IMG/VR virus record: IMGVR_UViG_3300027777_000001
Coordinates: 1 to 64,000 of that record
DNA from: a virus
Reading direction: 5' to 3' (one strand)
DNA length: 64,000 nt
Part shown: positions 10,901 to 19,284 of the stretch, piece by piece
Position numbering within the stretch: position 1 is the stretch's first letter
Layout: every line of letters begins with the position of its first letter
Position numbers and translations under genes: made by a program
Notes under the pieces: model-generated
The model's database searches: none
What the model saw: only the letters and a program-made list of their open reading frames with translations
What the model was told of the DNA's origin: nothing

Positions 10901-13900
10901 AAACCACCGTGGATAACATGGCACAGGTTTTCATTGAAAGCGTCTACGCCCGTATCGAGGAAGTGGCTAAAGACGATCTCTCTCACATGACGTTGGCTAA
11001 GTTGATCAAAGAATTAAACAGTCTTTTGTACGGAACAGACACAAAGTTTAACTCGAACGATACCGCACAAACAATCTTGGATAAAGACTTCAGTAGTGCG
11101 GATATAGCAGCAATGAAGGACAAGTTTATAAAGACTCTTGGCAAAGCAGTCAAAGAGACTGTGAAGAGTGACTTCCATGCATTCACATTTAGGACACAGA
11201 TCTTTACAGCCACAGCTGGCTTGACCTTTTCAATCTATAAGGCAGTCTACGATACGGCTCGCAAAGACTACATCAAGGAGCTGACTGAGCTTGGGGAATT
11301 TGATGTTAATCCCGCCTTTGAACGTAGGGGTAAGAATGGGAAAATGTCTCAAATCTCTGCTAGGCAAACACACGATTTGAATGCTGCTCAGGAAAAGGTA
11401 TTAAAAGAACGTGTCTTAGCAGTCTACCCAATCGTACATAGTTTGTTCTCTAAAGAAAGCAATCAACTAGAGGCAGGATTGTTTATTAGTAAGACTGAAA
11501 GAAAGTTATCAAAAGATCCAAACTACCAAGTTGAAGTCCAATTTGGAACCCAAATTAAAGATTTGGGTAGATCCCGCGTCAACATGGCTGCAATGCAAAC
11601 CAACCAAGTGGGCCCTGGTGTAGCAATGTTGCCTAACTTAATTCAGGCTTCAGATAGTTATATCTCGCATTCAGTACAGGCTGCGATGAATGCGCTTAAC
11701 CAACATGATGCATTGATTACAGGGCTTGGAAAGACTAAAGAAACTGCACAGCTTCTTAATGCTGCTACGTGGAAACTGTTATTGAACTATTCCCCAGCCA
11801 CAGAAATGTACGAGGCATTCGTACGTAACATTCTGGGTATGGAAAGTATGCTTGCCAAGAAGGAAGTCTCTAAAGATGTACTAGCCCTCTTTGCTGCATC
11901 TATTGTCGAGCAGACTTACCGCTTTAATGGGCCAGATACGGATGTGCCAATTGATCCCCATGAGTTTCTAGGGATCCATTTAGCCCTGATGAAGAATATG
12001 TCTTTTCGTGCTGACAGTATGAAGTTCTCTACTTTGGGTCTGACAGCATCAATTGACCAGTACACTTTTGAGGGTGGAAACTTTGCAGTGGATGAGAAGT
12101 TACGAGAAGCGGCTCTAGCCAAGAAAGCTGAGCTGGTCTCTGAGATTGATCCTGAGACACAAGCTGCTGTTGATAGTCTTGAACAACGTCTCCAAACTGC
12201 GATCACTGCAGCAACAATCGCTGCGAATAAAAAGATTGCTCAGACTCTCAATATTGAACTCGATCCTGAAGGATATGGCGTAACTGAACAACAGTTGGAA
12301 GACCTGCGTACAGAGAGCCGAGAAGATGCAAGTATCAACGACACGGTTGCTGACCATTTAACTAACGCCCAAGCCTTTGCCTTACTCTCACACGCAGTCA
12401 AGGATAAGTCTTTGGGCGAGACTGTTGTTGAGATGCTTAAAGAGGTCATGACTAAGTTGCGAGAATCCAAGGGTGCCATGAACTTGGTGACAGCCTTAAA
12501 GGTCTTACAGCCTGCTAACCGTGCAGAGATTGCTCAGTTACTCATGGATCGAGCCAGTAAGATTCCTGCTAACTTGTGGGGTATTCAAGGTACGCCAGAC
12601 ATTAAGAGTGAGGCTCACTGGGTAGACTTCTTTGAGAAACGGGGCAATGTTAAAGGCGAACAATTGGTTCGTGCTTTAAAAGATAGGTTGATTGAGCAAG
12701 GTGGCCCAAGTAACGTCAAAGACTTCAATTTGGAGATGCTTAACCGGATCAGTAAGTTGATTAGCCCAACGCTTACCATTCGTTATGTCACGCCATTCAC
12801 AGCACCTAGCCAAGTTATCCAGCAGGCCAAAGACAACGCACGGGCTTGGTACATTGCCACAACCGATGGTGTGGATACGATCTACATTCTCTCTACAGAC
12901 TTTAAACACTCTGGCTTAACCACGGAAACCCTCCTGCATGAGATTCTCCACAGTGCTGTAGCTCGAACCATTAAGTCTGAGCAAGATGCACGGAAAAGGA
13001 ATCCAACCCGTAAGACTCCATTACTTGCCATCATCGATGACTTGGAGCTTCTTCGTTATTTGGCTAAGAAACATATCGATGCTGACCCAGAGTTAGCCGC
13101 TAAATACGGGCCAGCAGTCAGTAGCATCGATGAGCTTATTGCTTGGGGAATGACAAACACAGCCTTCCAACAAGAAGTCTTAAACAAGATGCAAGGGGTT
13201 CCTTCTCGCACCAACAACAATGCAATCACTGGTTTAAAAGCCATGATTAATGCATTGGTCGCAATCCTGTTTAAGAAAACAGAAGGTCGTGAGGCAGAGA
13301 TTCTTGGTTCTGGTTTAAGTATCTTGATTACTAACGTGTCTGATTTATTTACTGAGGCCGAGAACAAGCAAAGCCAGACCATTAACGAAACCCTGAATCG
13401 AAGCCAAACCCATACGGCTCCAGATCCAGCTTTCTATACCACCGCAGAGATATACGATTCCTTGGCAGGAGTCTCTCCCGCACCCCTAGCTTTTGATAGC
13501 CAGCTGCGAGACCTACTCAGCGGGATCGTCAATAAGCTGCATGGCACAGCGGGAGTCTTGCATGAATCCTTAATGGATCGTCAAGCCTTATCTGCTCAAG
13601 ACGTATACCTCAAAGCACTGGCTACAGGACAAGCCCCCTTTGCATCAGCCACCATTGCCTCTGGCTTTCAGTTCAGCCAACAGGAAGGGTTCGTCATCGA
13701 GCAGGTTGAGGCCACAGTCAGAGCAGCGATTGATCGTAATGAGAATACCCAGAGCTTTGCCTACAAAGGCTTGGATGCTCTGTACAACGAAGCCAAAGCG
13801 AACCTTGCGCCTAAGGACTTCCATCAGGGTGACTGGAACACAGCCACGCAGGTAGAGAAGGATACAGCCCAAGAGTTGTATGACTTCTTATTTGTCATGG

Positions 13901-16900
13901 CTAAGGCTCTACCAAGCACCAACCCATCAACCGCAGGAAATACACATGCTAATTCAGATCGATTAGCCCATCTCAGCAGATTCGCTGCAATGGGTCTTGC
14001 CCATGAAGGGGTTAATAAGCTCCTGCAGGGCATGACAGGATCTGGGCTGACTACCACGGCTACCCCTGCACCAACGAGCTTTCTAGCCCGTCTGAAGGCC
14101 TTGTTTGATCAGATCTTGGCTTGGTTCAGTGACAAGCAGACTGGAATCAAACCGGGTGACAAACCTGATGCCAGGTTAGAGAAATTAGTTGATACCTTGG
14201 TTGGGATTGAAGCTAAGAAACGTGCTGCAGCCATGGCTCGACAAAATGCTCTGTTCACAGGTCTACAGAATGTGTCCAATAATGTTCTTAACGCGGCTAA
14301 CACGGGTATCAATAAAGTAGGGGCAGCCGCCGCAAGAAGCAACAATGGGGCAGTGAAAGGCGTAGGGTTTGTGATTAACGCGGTCTCTGGAGGTAGGGTT
14401 AACCAGATCATTAATAATGGCATGAACTACTACGCTACATTGAATGGTGGTAAGCCAGACCTCTTCACAGATACTGTGGCTTATGTGCGTGGGCCAACGT
14501 CTCAGATGGAGGAGTTGTTCCGTATGGGTAAGAAGCTAGAAGCGGATCGTCGAGCATTCATCGACAACACAGCTACGCTTCTCTTGGCTGCATATCGTAA
14601 TGGTGGGCAGGATCTGACACAGATCCAGAAGAAAGCCATTACTTCCTTGGTACGTTCTGATGCCCAGTCACTCTTAGCAGCAGGCTACACCATGGCTCAG
14701 TTAGCTGAGTTCTTGGGCAACGGGACACAACGCCAAGACGAGATTACGAAGCTTGAAGATAGTCTGAAATCCTTACATCCCCAGTTCTATAAACAGTTCT
14801 TGGGTCAATCCAAGCAACTTGCATTCATCTTGGCTAATGGAAAAGCCACGCATGAGAACTCTATGCTGAACGCTTTGAATATTGCACGGATGTACAACAC
14901 ACCCACAATGGGTCAGTTAACCGTAGCAGAAGAGGCTGCAGTCCAAGCCTTGGTAGATCCCTTGGTGTCTCTCTGGGCGATTGAGTATTCACCCACAGTG
15001 CTTCGTGAGACATCCAGAGATGTGTTGCTCGATGAGTCAGCACGCTCCAATGGTGAGAACGGGATTGCCGCAACCCTTGCCATGCACGCACACTTACTCA
15101 AAGATTCAAAAGATAAGCTCTTTGATGGCAGCGAGGTATTGCGTACCAAGGGCTATTTACCAGAGGTATATAACCCAAGAACAGACATCCAAGTAGCAGG
15201 TGATGTCGAGGGTCGGAACTTAATTGACAAGGGCTACTCAGTGGGGGGTGTTTTGCCCAAAGATCCTAATGACCCCGATCCTCAGACCGTAAAAAAATTG
15301 TATGTACGTGAGGACTCAGGGATGGTGGCTCATGTTACAGGGATGATTTCCTTGAAAGACATGAAAGCTAAAGGCTCTGCTCAGATTGGAAAAGAACGTA
15401 GGTTCTATAAACCTAAGGGAGATTGGAATGCCAGTGAAGTCGTAAGAGTCACTGGATCTCAAAGAAACGCCATTGCTTGGATGGCTCAAAATGGCGATAC
15501 ATTTGATCCACGAAACGTCACTGGGACGTTCATGATTCCTACACTAACAAGCGAAGGGGATATTTCTAACTATCGCTATGAAATGAGCCATGCCCGTAAG
15601 GATTCAATCCTCGAGCGAAACAATAACTTTGAACACGTACTTGGGGTATTTGCTGGCAACACATTCGATAAGATTACCTCTGCCCAACATAACGCTAAGG
15701 TTATTCAAGCCTTGCATGACCACTACTCAGTGGACTATGCAGGACGGTCTGTGTCATACGTAGAAGTAGGCCCTAATAGCCGAGACCCAGCCATGCGGGA
15801 AGTCTACCGCTTGCTTCCTGAGGCCACAAAGAAGGAGATAAGAAGAGTGTGGGGAACGGAAGCCATGCTGGTTAGAAACGACATGATGAATCTGACATTT
15901 GGGTATAGGAAATTTAGCCTGTCCGAGATGTTTGATAAAGACCCTTCTACAAGGAATGCTTATGAAGATCTGTTTGTCTCGATTGCTACCTTTGTCGTAG
16001 CAGGGTACGCTAGACTGCAACTTGGAATGGATCCAGCCCAAGCCATGCAGTATGCCAAGCGTACAGGGGTGATTGTTAAACGAGCCGAGGATGCGTGGAA
16101 GACCATCTCTGATGAAACCAAGAATGCGATTGTGGTTAAGACTGGAATCGTGATGATGGGTAATGTCTGGAGTAATGCCACGCTCTTAATGATGCACGAT
16201 ATCTCATTGGTGGATATTGCTAAGCACCATAAGACAGCATTTACCGCAGCCCGAGAGTATCAAGAGGTGAGCGAGGAGTTGTTTAAAGCTCAGACTCAAT
16301 TGGATACTAACTACAACGTGGGTAATAGGAAAGCTTTAGAACAACGGATCTTAGTCCTAAAAGACAAGATCGCCCGTAACCCAGTGACCGAACTTATGGA
16401 CTCTGGCTTGATGCCTACCATCGTGCAAGACGTTAACATTAAGGATGACACATACGCTTATGACTCTAACTTTGTGAAGAACATTAAGGCTAATGTTGCT
16501 TCCCTTAATCCAACAGTCTTAAACATCGGTAAGCAGCTCTACATGACTAAGGACACGCCACACTACAAGATGTTGGCTAACCTGACCCAGATGAGTGACT
16601 TCGTGGCTCGATACACTTTGTATCAACACTTGACCACAAAGAGCCAAGACCCCTTGAGCAAGAAAGAAGCTGCACGGGTATCTTCTGAATCCTTTGTGAA
16701 CTACGACATCCCGCTGCCTAAAGGTATCCAGTATCTAGATGACATCGGGATCTTGCCATTTACCAAGTACTTCTTATCGATGCAAAGAGTGTTGGCTTCC
16801 TTGGTTCGAGAACATCCCGTAAAGGTGCTGATGACCTTGATGGGCAATAACTATTTAAACTTAATGCCAACAGTGATGGATGGGTCAGCGTTTAGTCGCT

Positions 16901-16995
16901 TTGGGAATAACCCGTTTAGGTCAGGGCCATTACGATTCATTGGTGCGGTAGAACACATCCTACCCATCAAGTATGCGATGGGGTTATTCAGGTAA
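4960..16995 (+). CDS. Giant virion-associated RNA polymerase (N4 vRNAP-like)
   Basis: A 4011-residue protein (N4 vRNAP is about 3500) that would be packaged in the virion, ejected with the DNA and would transcribe early genes. The single-subunit polymerase motifs sit in the middle: Arg1720 of the T/DxxGR-like motif (KQHRVG), motif A Asp1863 (DGKTNGP), motif B Arg1964-Lys1968-Tyr1976-Gly1977, and motif C His2249-Asp2250. The R-D, D-K and K-D spacings (143, 105, 282) closely follow those I recall for N4 vRNAP. Long N- and C-terminal parts flank this core and include two HExxH sequences (His1023 HEGGH and His2660 HEILH). It is the last gene of the + strand virion operon, with a terminator just after it. 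The start at 4960 follows AGGGA at five bases. Confidence 0.95.
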   Translation: MATFDIDQYLADQHNASLEASKLAANIPKPVEPVNTVPEFPDNSIFGSSPTNIKDKLAEVYRASKQKVEQLATDIGNIKLAQNPETVTLTDQFKASLAGVQKDLNGSLTAPLDPDPQKNTLAYKNWVANGSPGFEYDPESTAAQFNNGVARVDSGIARSIGNIKAGLLAPGLVLADNATTEQEKAAYNRRAAGFEYGDGQRANPGDDALLNAPSSVNLSAITGVGDNPNYQLGTSGGSLKERATQIVPERKATILELLDHSRATSKQIDDIATSHDLGSLVDHAAEDRVTAAQKDWVPQNLKMRDSFSINRKSAASNFAEGNFKEALINAESALADGASVTGHYAANTVRDLFNHPDIIEAAVQDNSPQLALGLIPVVGATALGVLNAGYGAQMYAKGEQKYTKETGIPFAPQGERNVQAVASGAAAAAEFVGDLIPVGGITKAGQAISGLGKDAAAVAAKVSAEQAAKTAAEAGFVNRVKAGTLDTAKAMAGEFTTETFQSPLENIANREAYDPYGQALSSVMGAAGGAGMNGPSSVVTQLGKAAQAVQDKKAVAEQAKAAQQKEAIDFYQAAEKNDASIYTDPTSKTYDPVKAAGVWFTHSQQATTTPETKAENLAKVTDLQAQMQADIESVKGSVESSQPKAQAALLDQQAKLQASLSIATPAQTEQINQALGELQQKIDQPVLDTRGLKDAGLRATKMEKQLEQITAMRTRLDLEAGAQGSQDGINAQRASTEVPVAPVASTTNNQDGKSSYDPSGYMDTKEWQAIDAQHSPVEAQWIAMESGPESQAFYEKNVKDLTAQKDAIRDAWQKNDPANASVNQTVNQSANQSPLPASAKDIPLNPASRIGDLLDLDNQDHEGVFDAIKILAMVRKGHRRGMTADQLKNDTFIRTSLAGLTLRAKTDKTAQQGLDYFNKKFDDIVSQSDESAASNAIAKDLLGNTVPLKDLLQHIINENKDPELTKIAKQILKVAGDVPVSTQSERTEVGGLYDIINQTIEITESYLNNGGVADPDTAEIVLHEGGHAATIYALVKNPALRKQLYDLMEHVAKTNPEMLQEYGLTDTAEFLAEGFANPKFRAKLKEIAPSGINRGKFANAWAEFVEFIRKALGLPVSTRSALTELMELGNQAMRETGKAKNKKITIREFNDATAEEIAPIQQVVDPLIAIKNNVSDSNIKDLIDEAIKKASRQTVVAVAVVEALEKLRIISETAPETITLDSFDKAVDSMVFKLSSPRKEGQGNSTEADTQTTEKTLEEQNASVPEAPTNKDSKKETNKESNAGGLDVLNQPVSPKGTAYNLRNVITDYFTQNAGKDTNGTQRPLVKVRDFLTSLLAEPTLAEQFVKGKELSERQQEAVAFFAKTAMAWLPTIQEALFKRADPTYYADNDPLQFLYTEVLDANGKPTGKFDADENYKTAIAYAAFSTIQDMAGNGELNSQATINKMLGRLADHEVTPEEWRALGRIGTLEDLLANAAGQVAYEALGLQVKNMETWNNLPAQIKTSMGAHVMKLLIEQGYIERHLLDATDISAMRGYSSTGGSDTTTNYTGLENLSYFTLAREGQPTDLQRPLTGELQQIVDSVKGTQGILDKVFSIESATRWPSLEPLEPHQVNAKNSDQLVPDTLGTIIDKKLKEVNKLRQDVWHVLGGFTRDFTLEMMGKEDSTQAQKGRRLSVEAKNQSLEREFDQYRELGTILLTTGTKDLGQPYFLDYSVWKQHRVGIATNGFNPNSSKAQRQQSYQPDWETKIDRNDSAQMDNFYLGVAEGFGIATDNVPNAVSLVTIKDRFAQADVVEAVEILRQRMVSVDPEPFTDAEQQKIVSLVKKGKENLHSLNSLIALAHFSEAVKTNSDTFTVQIPAERDGKTNGPMLANAFFGVGSSPAELFKTLNRGGFFEVGNPDTQFNIWKGKGNLDLYEKGTGNLLRTLQWLITEKKVFGFIKDTVQVFTKSLTDPKTGGVNSVGRNMMKKPTQEVVYGSSSKTTVDNMAQVFIESVYARIEEVAKDDLSHMTLAKLIKELNSLLYGTDTKFNSNDTAQTILDKDFSSADIAAMKDKFIKTLGKAVKETVKSDFHAFTFRTQIFTATAGLTFSIYKAVYDTARKDYIKELTELGEFDVNPAFERRGKNGKMSQISARQTHDLNAAQEKVLKERVLAVYPIVHSLFSKESNQLEAGLFISKTERKLSKDPNYQVEVQFGTQIKDLGRSRVNMAAMQTNQVGPGVAMLPNLIQASDSYISHSVQAAMNALNQHDALITGLGKTKETAQLLNAATWKLLLNYSPATEMYEAFVRNILGMESMLAKKEVSKDVLALFAASIVEQTYRFNGPDTDVPIDPHEFLGIHLALMKNMSFRADSMKFSTLGLTASIDQYTFEGGNFAVDEKLREAALAKKAELVSEIDPETQAAVDSLEQRLQTAITAATIAANKKIAQTLNIELDPEGYGVTEQQLEDLRTESREDASINDTVADHLTNAQAFALLSHAVKDKSLGETVVEMLKEVMTKLRESKGAMNLVTALKVLQPANRAEIAQLLMDRASKIPANLWGIQGTPDIKSEAHWVDFFEKRGNVKGEQLVRALKDRLIEQGGPSNVKDFNLEMLNRISKLISPTLTIRYVTPFTAPSQVIQQAKDNARAWYIATTDGVDTIYILSTDFKHSGLTTETLLHEILHSAVARTIKSEQDARKRNPTRKTPLLAIIDDLELLRYLAKKHIDADPELAAKYGPAVSSIDELIAWGMTNTAFQQEVLNKMQGVPSRTNNNAITGLKAMINALVAILFKKTEGREAEILGSGLSILITNVSDLFTEAENKQSQTINETLNRSQTHTAPDPAFYTTAEIYDSLAGVSPAPLAFDSQLRDLLSGIVNKLHGTAGVLHESLMDRQALSAQDVYLKALATGQAPFASATIASGFQFSQQEGFVIEQVEATVRAAIDRNENTQSFAYKGLDALYNEAKANLAPKDFHQGDWNTATQVEKDTAQELYDFLFVMAKALPSTNPSTAGNTHANSDRLAHLSRFAAMGLAHEGVNKLLQGMTGSGLTTTATPAPTSFLARLKALFDQILAWFSDKQTGIKPGDKPDARLEKLVDTLVGIEAKKRAAAMARQNALFTGLQNVSNNVLNAANTGINKVGAAAARSNNGAVKGVGFVINAVSGGRVNQIINNGMNYYATLNGGKPDLFTDTVAYVRGPTSQMEELFRMGKKLEADRRAFIDNTATLLLAAYRNGGQDLTQIQKKAITSLVRSDAQSLLAAGYTMAQLAEFLGNGTQRQDEITKLEDSLKSLHPQFYKQFLGQSKQLAFILANGKATHENSMLNALNIARMYNTPTMGQLTVAEEAAVQALVDPLVSLWAIEYSPTVLRETSRDVLLDESARSNGENGIAATLAMHAHLLKDSKDKLFDGSEVLRTKGYLPEVYNPRTDIQVAGDVEGRNLIDKGYSVGGVLPKDPNDPDPQTVKKLYVREDSGMVAHVTGMISLKDMKAKGSAQIGKERRFYKPKGDWNASEVVRVTGSQRNAIAWMAQNGDTFDPRNVTGTFMIPTLTSEGDISNYRYEMSHARKDSILERNNNFEHVLGVFAGNTFDKITSAQHNAKVIQALHDHYSVDYAGRSVSYVEVGPNSRDPAMREVYRLLPEATKKEIRRVWGTEAMLVRNDMMNLTFGYRKFSLSEMFDKDPSTRNAYEDLFVSIATFVVAGYARLQLGMDPAQAMQYAKRTGVIVKRAEDAWKTISDETKNAIVVKTGIVMMGNVWSNATLLMMHDISLVDIAKHHKTAFTAAREYQEVSEELFKAQTQLDTNYNVGNRKALEQRILVLKDKIARNPVTELMDSGLMPTIVQDVNIKDDTYAYDSNFVKNIKANVASLNPTVLNIGKQLYMTKDTPHYKMLANLTQMSDFVARYTLYQHLTTKSQDPLSKKEAARVSSESFVNYDIPLPKGIQYLDDIGILPFTKYFLSMQRVLASLVREHPVKVLMTLMGNNYLNLMPTVMDGSAFSRFGNNPFRSGPLRFIGAVEHILPIKYAMGLFR

Positions 16996-17005
16996 CTAGG
17001 AATAA

Positions 17006-17030
17006 GAAAGCCCCCTTGTGAGGGGCTTTC
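17006..17030. terminator. Bidirectional terminator between vRNAP and the replication operon
   Basis: Perfect stem GAAAGCCCC (17006-17014) and GGGGCTTTC (17022-17030) with a 7-base loop, between two convergent operons: the + strand vRNAP ends at 16995 and the - strand operon ends at 17043. There are short T/A-rich flanks on both sides (CTCTT to the right, AATAA to the left). Confidence 0.85.
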
Positions 17031-17042
17031 CTCTTACCAGTT

Positions 17043-17228
17043 TTACTTCTTTTGTGATTGCATATAACCAAGAATACACAGGTAGACGATACCTCCTGCC
17101 AAGGCAATGCTTAGGATAATACGCAAGAAGAAACCGACCACAATGACGAGTGCAATGAATGCCACTCCCACTATGGTCGCTATGATGGCGAGTACAACAG
17201 CACTCGCTCCTTTAAGGGAATCCATCAT
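17043..17228 (-). CDS. Small membrane protein
   Basis: A 61-residue protein, last in the leftward replication operon. It is almost entirely hydrophobic: residues about 8-55 form two probable transmembrane segments (VVLAIIATIVGVAFIALVIV and IILSIALAGGIVYLCIL) separated by a short FFLR turn, then a basic/polar tail (QSQKK). It starts 11 bases after the preceding stop. No family is recognised. Confidence 0.6.
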   Translation of the reverse strand: MMDSLKGASAVVLAIIATIVGVAFIALVIVVGFFLRIILSIALAGGIVYLCILGYMQSQKK

Positions 17229-17238
17229 AGGGTTTTAC

Positions 17239-17577
17239 TTAACTACCGAATAAGCTGGTAGGTTTCACTGGAGGAGCATCTACTTCTGCAGGTGCATCTA
17301 GTAGGCTCTCCGCCGAGACTGCATTGTTGAAAGTATCTTGAGCAGAAGTAATGCTTCCGACCACGGTACCAACAACACCAGTTTGTACTTCTTCACTAGT
17401 GAAAACAGGAAAATCACTTGCATCATCACTGATGCACAGATCAGCACTAATTCCATTCTCTTTCCTTCCTGAAGTGAACACGATTTCAACCGAGCGACCT
17501 TGCAGGTTAATACCCTGCTTGATCACATAGTCTTTGAGGGCTGTGATGATTTCAGTTTGGTTTAATTGAATTTGCAT
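17239..17577 (-). CDS. Hypothetical protein of the replication operon
   Basis: A 112-residue protein. The N-terminal 50 residues have a mixed alpha/beta pattern (QLNQTEIITALKDYVIKQG, RSVEIVFTSGRK); the C-terminal half is acidic, Ala/Val-rich and ends in PVKPTSLFGS, resembling a flexible tail with an acidic/aromatic tip of the kind used by replication proteins to contact partners. It lies downstream of the resolvase and SSB genes, so a role at the fork is possible but unproven. Confidence 0.55.
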   Translation of the reverse strand: MQIQLNQTEIITALKDYVIKQGINLQGRSVEIVFTSGRKENGISADLCISDDASDFPVFTSEEVQTGVVGTVVGSITSAQDTFNNAVSAESLLDAPAEVDAPPVKPTSLFGS

Positions 17578-17595
17578 GGTTTATGTGTTTAAGGT

Positions 17596-18165
17596 TTATA
17601 GAAAGGGCATCATTTGTTTAAACTGATTGCTGGCTAGTCCGGCATAGATCGCCGCAGTTGCATCAGCCATGTGCTCTGCTTTGGATTCTGTGACGCACAC
17701 CTTTCCGTGTTGAATATAAGTAGGCCAGTCTGCTTCAGGGTGCTGAGCCATTGCCCAATGGATCATCTCCTGTTTAGTTGCAGTTTTCCTGCCTACGCTT
17801 ACCAACTTAACTTCCGTTGGGGTAACTTCAAAGAAGGGAATCCCTGTGGCACGTAATGCCCCAAGGATCCCCACGCAGATACCGTAAGAGGCCATCGCTC
17901 GAGCACTTTGGCTTCCTACTGGTACTTCTACGAATATTGCTTGAGCTCCCTGAGCCGCAGCCAAGGCACCCGCACAGAGTTGCTTGGCAGCTTCCAAGTC
18001 AACACTGTTTTGGCGCACCTGCTTGCCTTTGGGTAATTCAGGGTTAATGACATCCACACTCTGCAGAGTGAGTTTGCCTTGCCCATTCAAAGATAGAAGA
18101 CCTCTGACCACACCCCAATGTCTGAGTGACGGATCGAACCCGACTACCTGAATGGGATCACGCAT
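17596..18165 (-). CDS. RuvC-like Holliday junction resolvase
   Basis: A RuvC/RNase H-fold nuclease that would cut branched DNA during recombination or before packaging. The first acidic motif GFDPSLRHWG, the second EVPVGSQSARAMASYG and a C-terminal HMADATAAIYAG give the expected metal-binding D, E and D residues in order. I prefer ATG 18165 (MRDPIQVVGFD) to an upstream TTG at 18210 because the fold begins there; it overlaps the preceding gene by 8 bases, implying coupling. It is about 189 residues, normal for phage RuvC-like enzymes. Confidence 0.8.
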   Translation of the reverse strand: MRDPIQVVGFDPSLRHWGVVRGLLSLNGQGKLTLQSVDVINPELPKGKQVRQNSVDLEAAKQLCAGALAAAQGAQAIFVEVPVGSQSARAMASYGICVGILGALRATGIPFFEVTPTEVKLVSVGRKTATKQEMIHWAMAQHPEADWPTYIQHGKVCVTESKAEHMADATAAIYAGLASNQFKQMMPFL

Positions 18166-18451
18166 CAGAGGCTTCTGGTTCCAGCTCAGCCACGAAGGGT
18201 AATTTGCCAAGAATGGCTAACCCCGTGGTGATGCCGATCAAAAATCCTACTCGGACATCTCCCGTTAGTATCACGGGTTGAGACTGAGAATCGAGAGTCG
18301 CCTCTGTATCCTCGGGAATATCCATGAGCTGATTCATCTGTGCTACACGATTACCATGCCACGCTGAGAGCATCGCTACGAACTGATCAAGATCCGCAAT
18401 GCCGATCAACTCAGACTGGGCAATCTTGGTTTCTGGTATAGATTGAGTCAT
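18158..18451 (-). CDS. Hypothetical protein between SSB and resolvase
   Basis: A 97-residue acidic protein with one moderately hydrophobic stretch near the C-terminus (VGFLIGITTGLAILGKLPF), possibly a membrane anchor or a buried helix. Its stop overlaps the resolvase start (CTGATGCGTGA), so the two are probably translationally coupled. No recognised domain. Confidence 0.55.
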   Translation of the reverse strand: MTQSIPETKIAQSELIGIADLDQFVAMLSAWHGNRVAQMNQLMDIPEDTEATLDSQSQPVILTGDVRVGFLIGITTGLAILGKLPFVAELEPEASDA

Positions 18452-18482
18452 GGGTTTACCTTATTAAAGTGAGGGTGACTGC

Positions 18483-19235
18483 TTAGGCTGCGAAAAGGCT
18501 CTGTGAGGGCTTCTTAGCAATTGGAGTACCTGAGCCCTTCGGAGCATTTGCAACGCCTTGTCCTGAGCCAGGTTGAGCACCCTTGGCACGCTCCTTGGTT
18601 TTGCCAGTCCACTTAGCATCCCAAGTGTTAGCAAATACGGCTTCCGTAGACTTGGCACGGACTTCAGCTACAGTCATGCGATCAGCAGCACGAAAGAACT
18701 TATCGATCTCGTTTTCATCACGGGTCTCACCCGTTGCTTCGTACACACCTGTTTGATCATTCTTACGGGTCTTGTCAACATTCTGTTTAATCAGACCTGT
18801 GACAATCTCTTTACCCAATAGATCCATCAAGACTTCGACCTTGGTAGGGACTTCCGCCTTAGCTTCGTATGAATACACATTGACCACTTTGGTTTCTGTA
18901 TCCATGCCTGAGATCTCTTTACCCACAGCAAGTAGACACAAGCTGTTAGCCAAGTTAAAGCCGGGGAGATAGTGTTTGACACCATCTTTCTCGTAGTAGT
19001 TCTTGCCACCCTTGGCGGTGCCTGAGCTCATCCACAAGGTTTGACGCACTTCCTTGTTGTTCTGATCTTTCAGAGACAACACTAAGCCCATCGCACCACC
19101 TGCTGACTTATTCAAATAAGCCATGGCTACGGTATGGTTATAAAGACCCGATTCAACTGGGCCACCACTACCACCGACGGAGTCTTTCTCTTCGCCAATG
19201 GTTTCGTCTGAGGTCAGATTTGCAAGCATATTCAT
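18483..19235 (-). CDS. N4-type single-stranded DNA-binding protein
   Basis: A 250-residue protein, close to the size of N4 gp45 SSB. It has an OB-like central part (MGLVLSLKDQNNKEVRQTLWMSSG, VNVYSYEAKAEVPTKVEVLMDLLG) and a disordered Gly/Ala/Lys-rich C-terminus ending in SQSLFAA. In N4 the SSB covers replicating DNA and also activates the host RNA polymerase at late promoters through its C-terminal region; a similar dual role here is inference. The gene sits next to the P-loop ATPase and resolvase, as in N4-like replication clusters. Confidence 0.75.
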   Translation of the reverse strand: MNMLANLTSDETIGEEKDSVGGSGGPVESGLYNHTVAMAYLNKSAGGAMGLVLSLKDQNNKEVRQTLWMSSGTAKGGKNYYEKDGVKHYLPGFNLANSLCLLAVGKEISGMDTETKVVNVYSYEAKAEVPTKVEVLMDLLGKEIVTGLIKQNVDKTRKNDQTGVYEATGETRDENEIDKFFRAADRMTVAEVRAKSTEAVFANTWDAKWTGKTKERAKGAQPGSGQGVANAPKGSGTPIAKKPSQSLFAA

Positions 19236-19284
19236 AGTTTGTATTTCCTGTGATTAATGTTTAAGGTTTTTGGTTAGGGGTTAC

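Noticed and set aside
17596-18210. TTG start at 18210 for the resolvase
   Set aside because: The extra 15 residues precede the RuvC fold and overlap the upstream gene; ATG 18165 is better placed.
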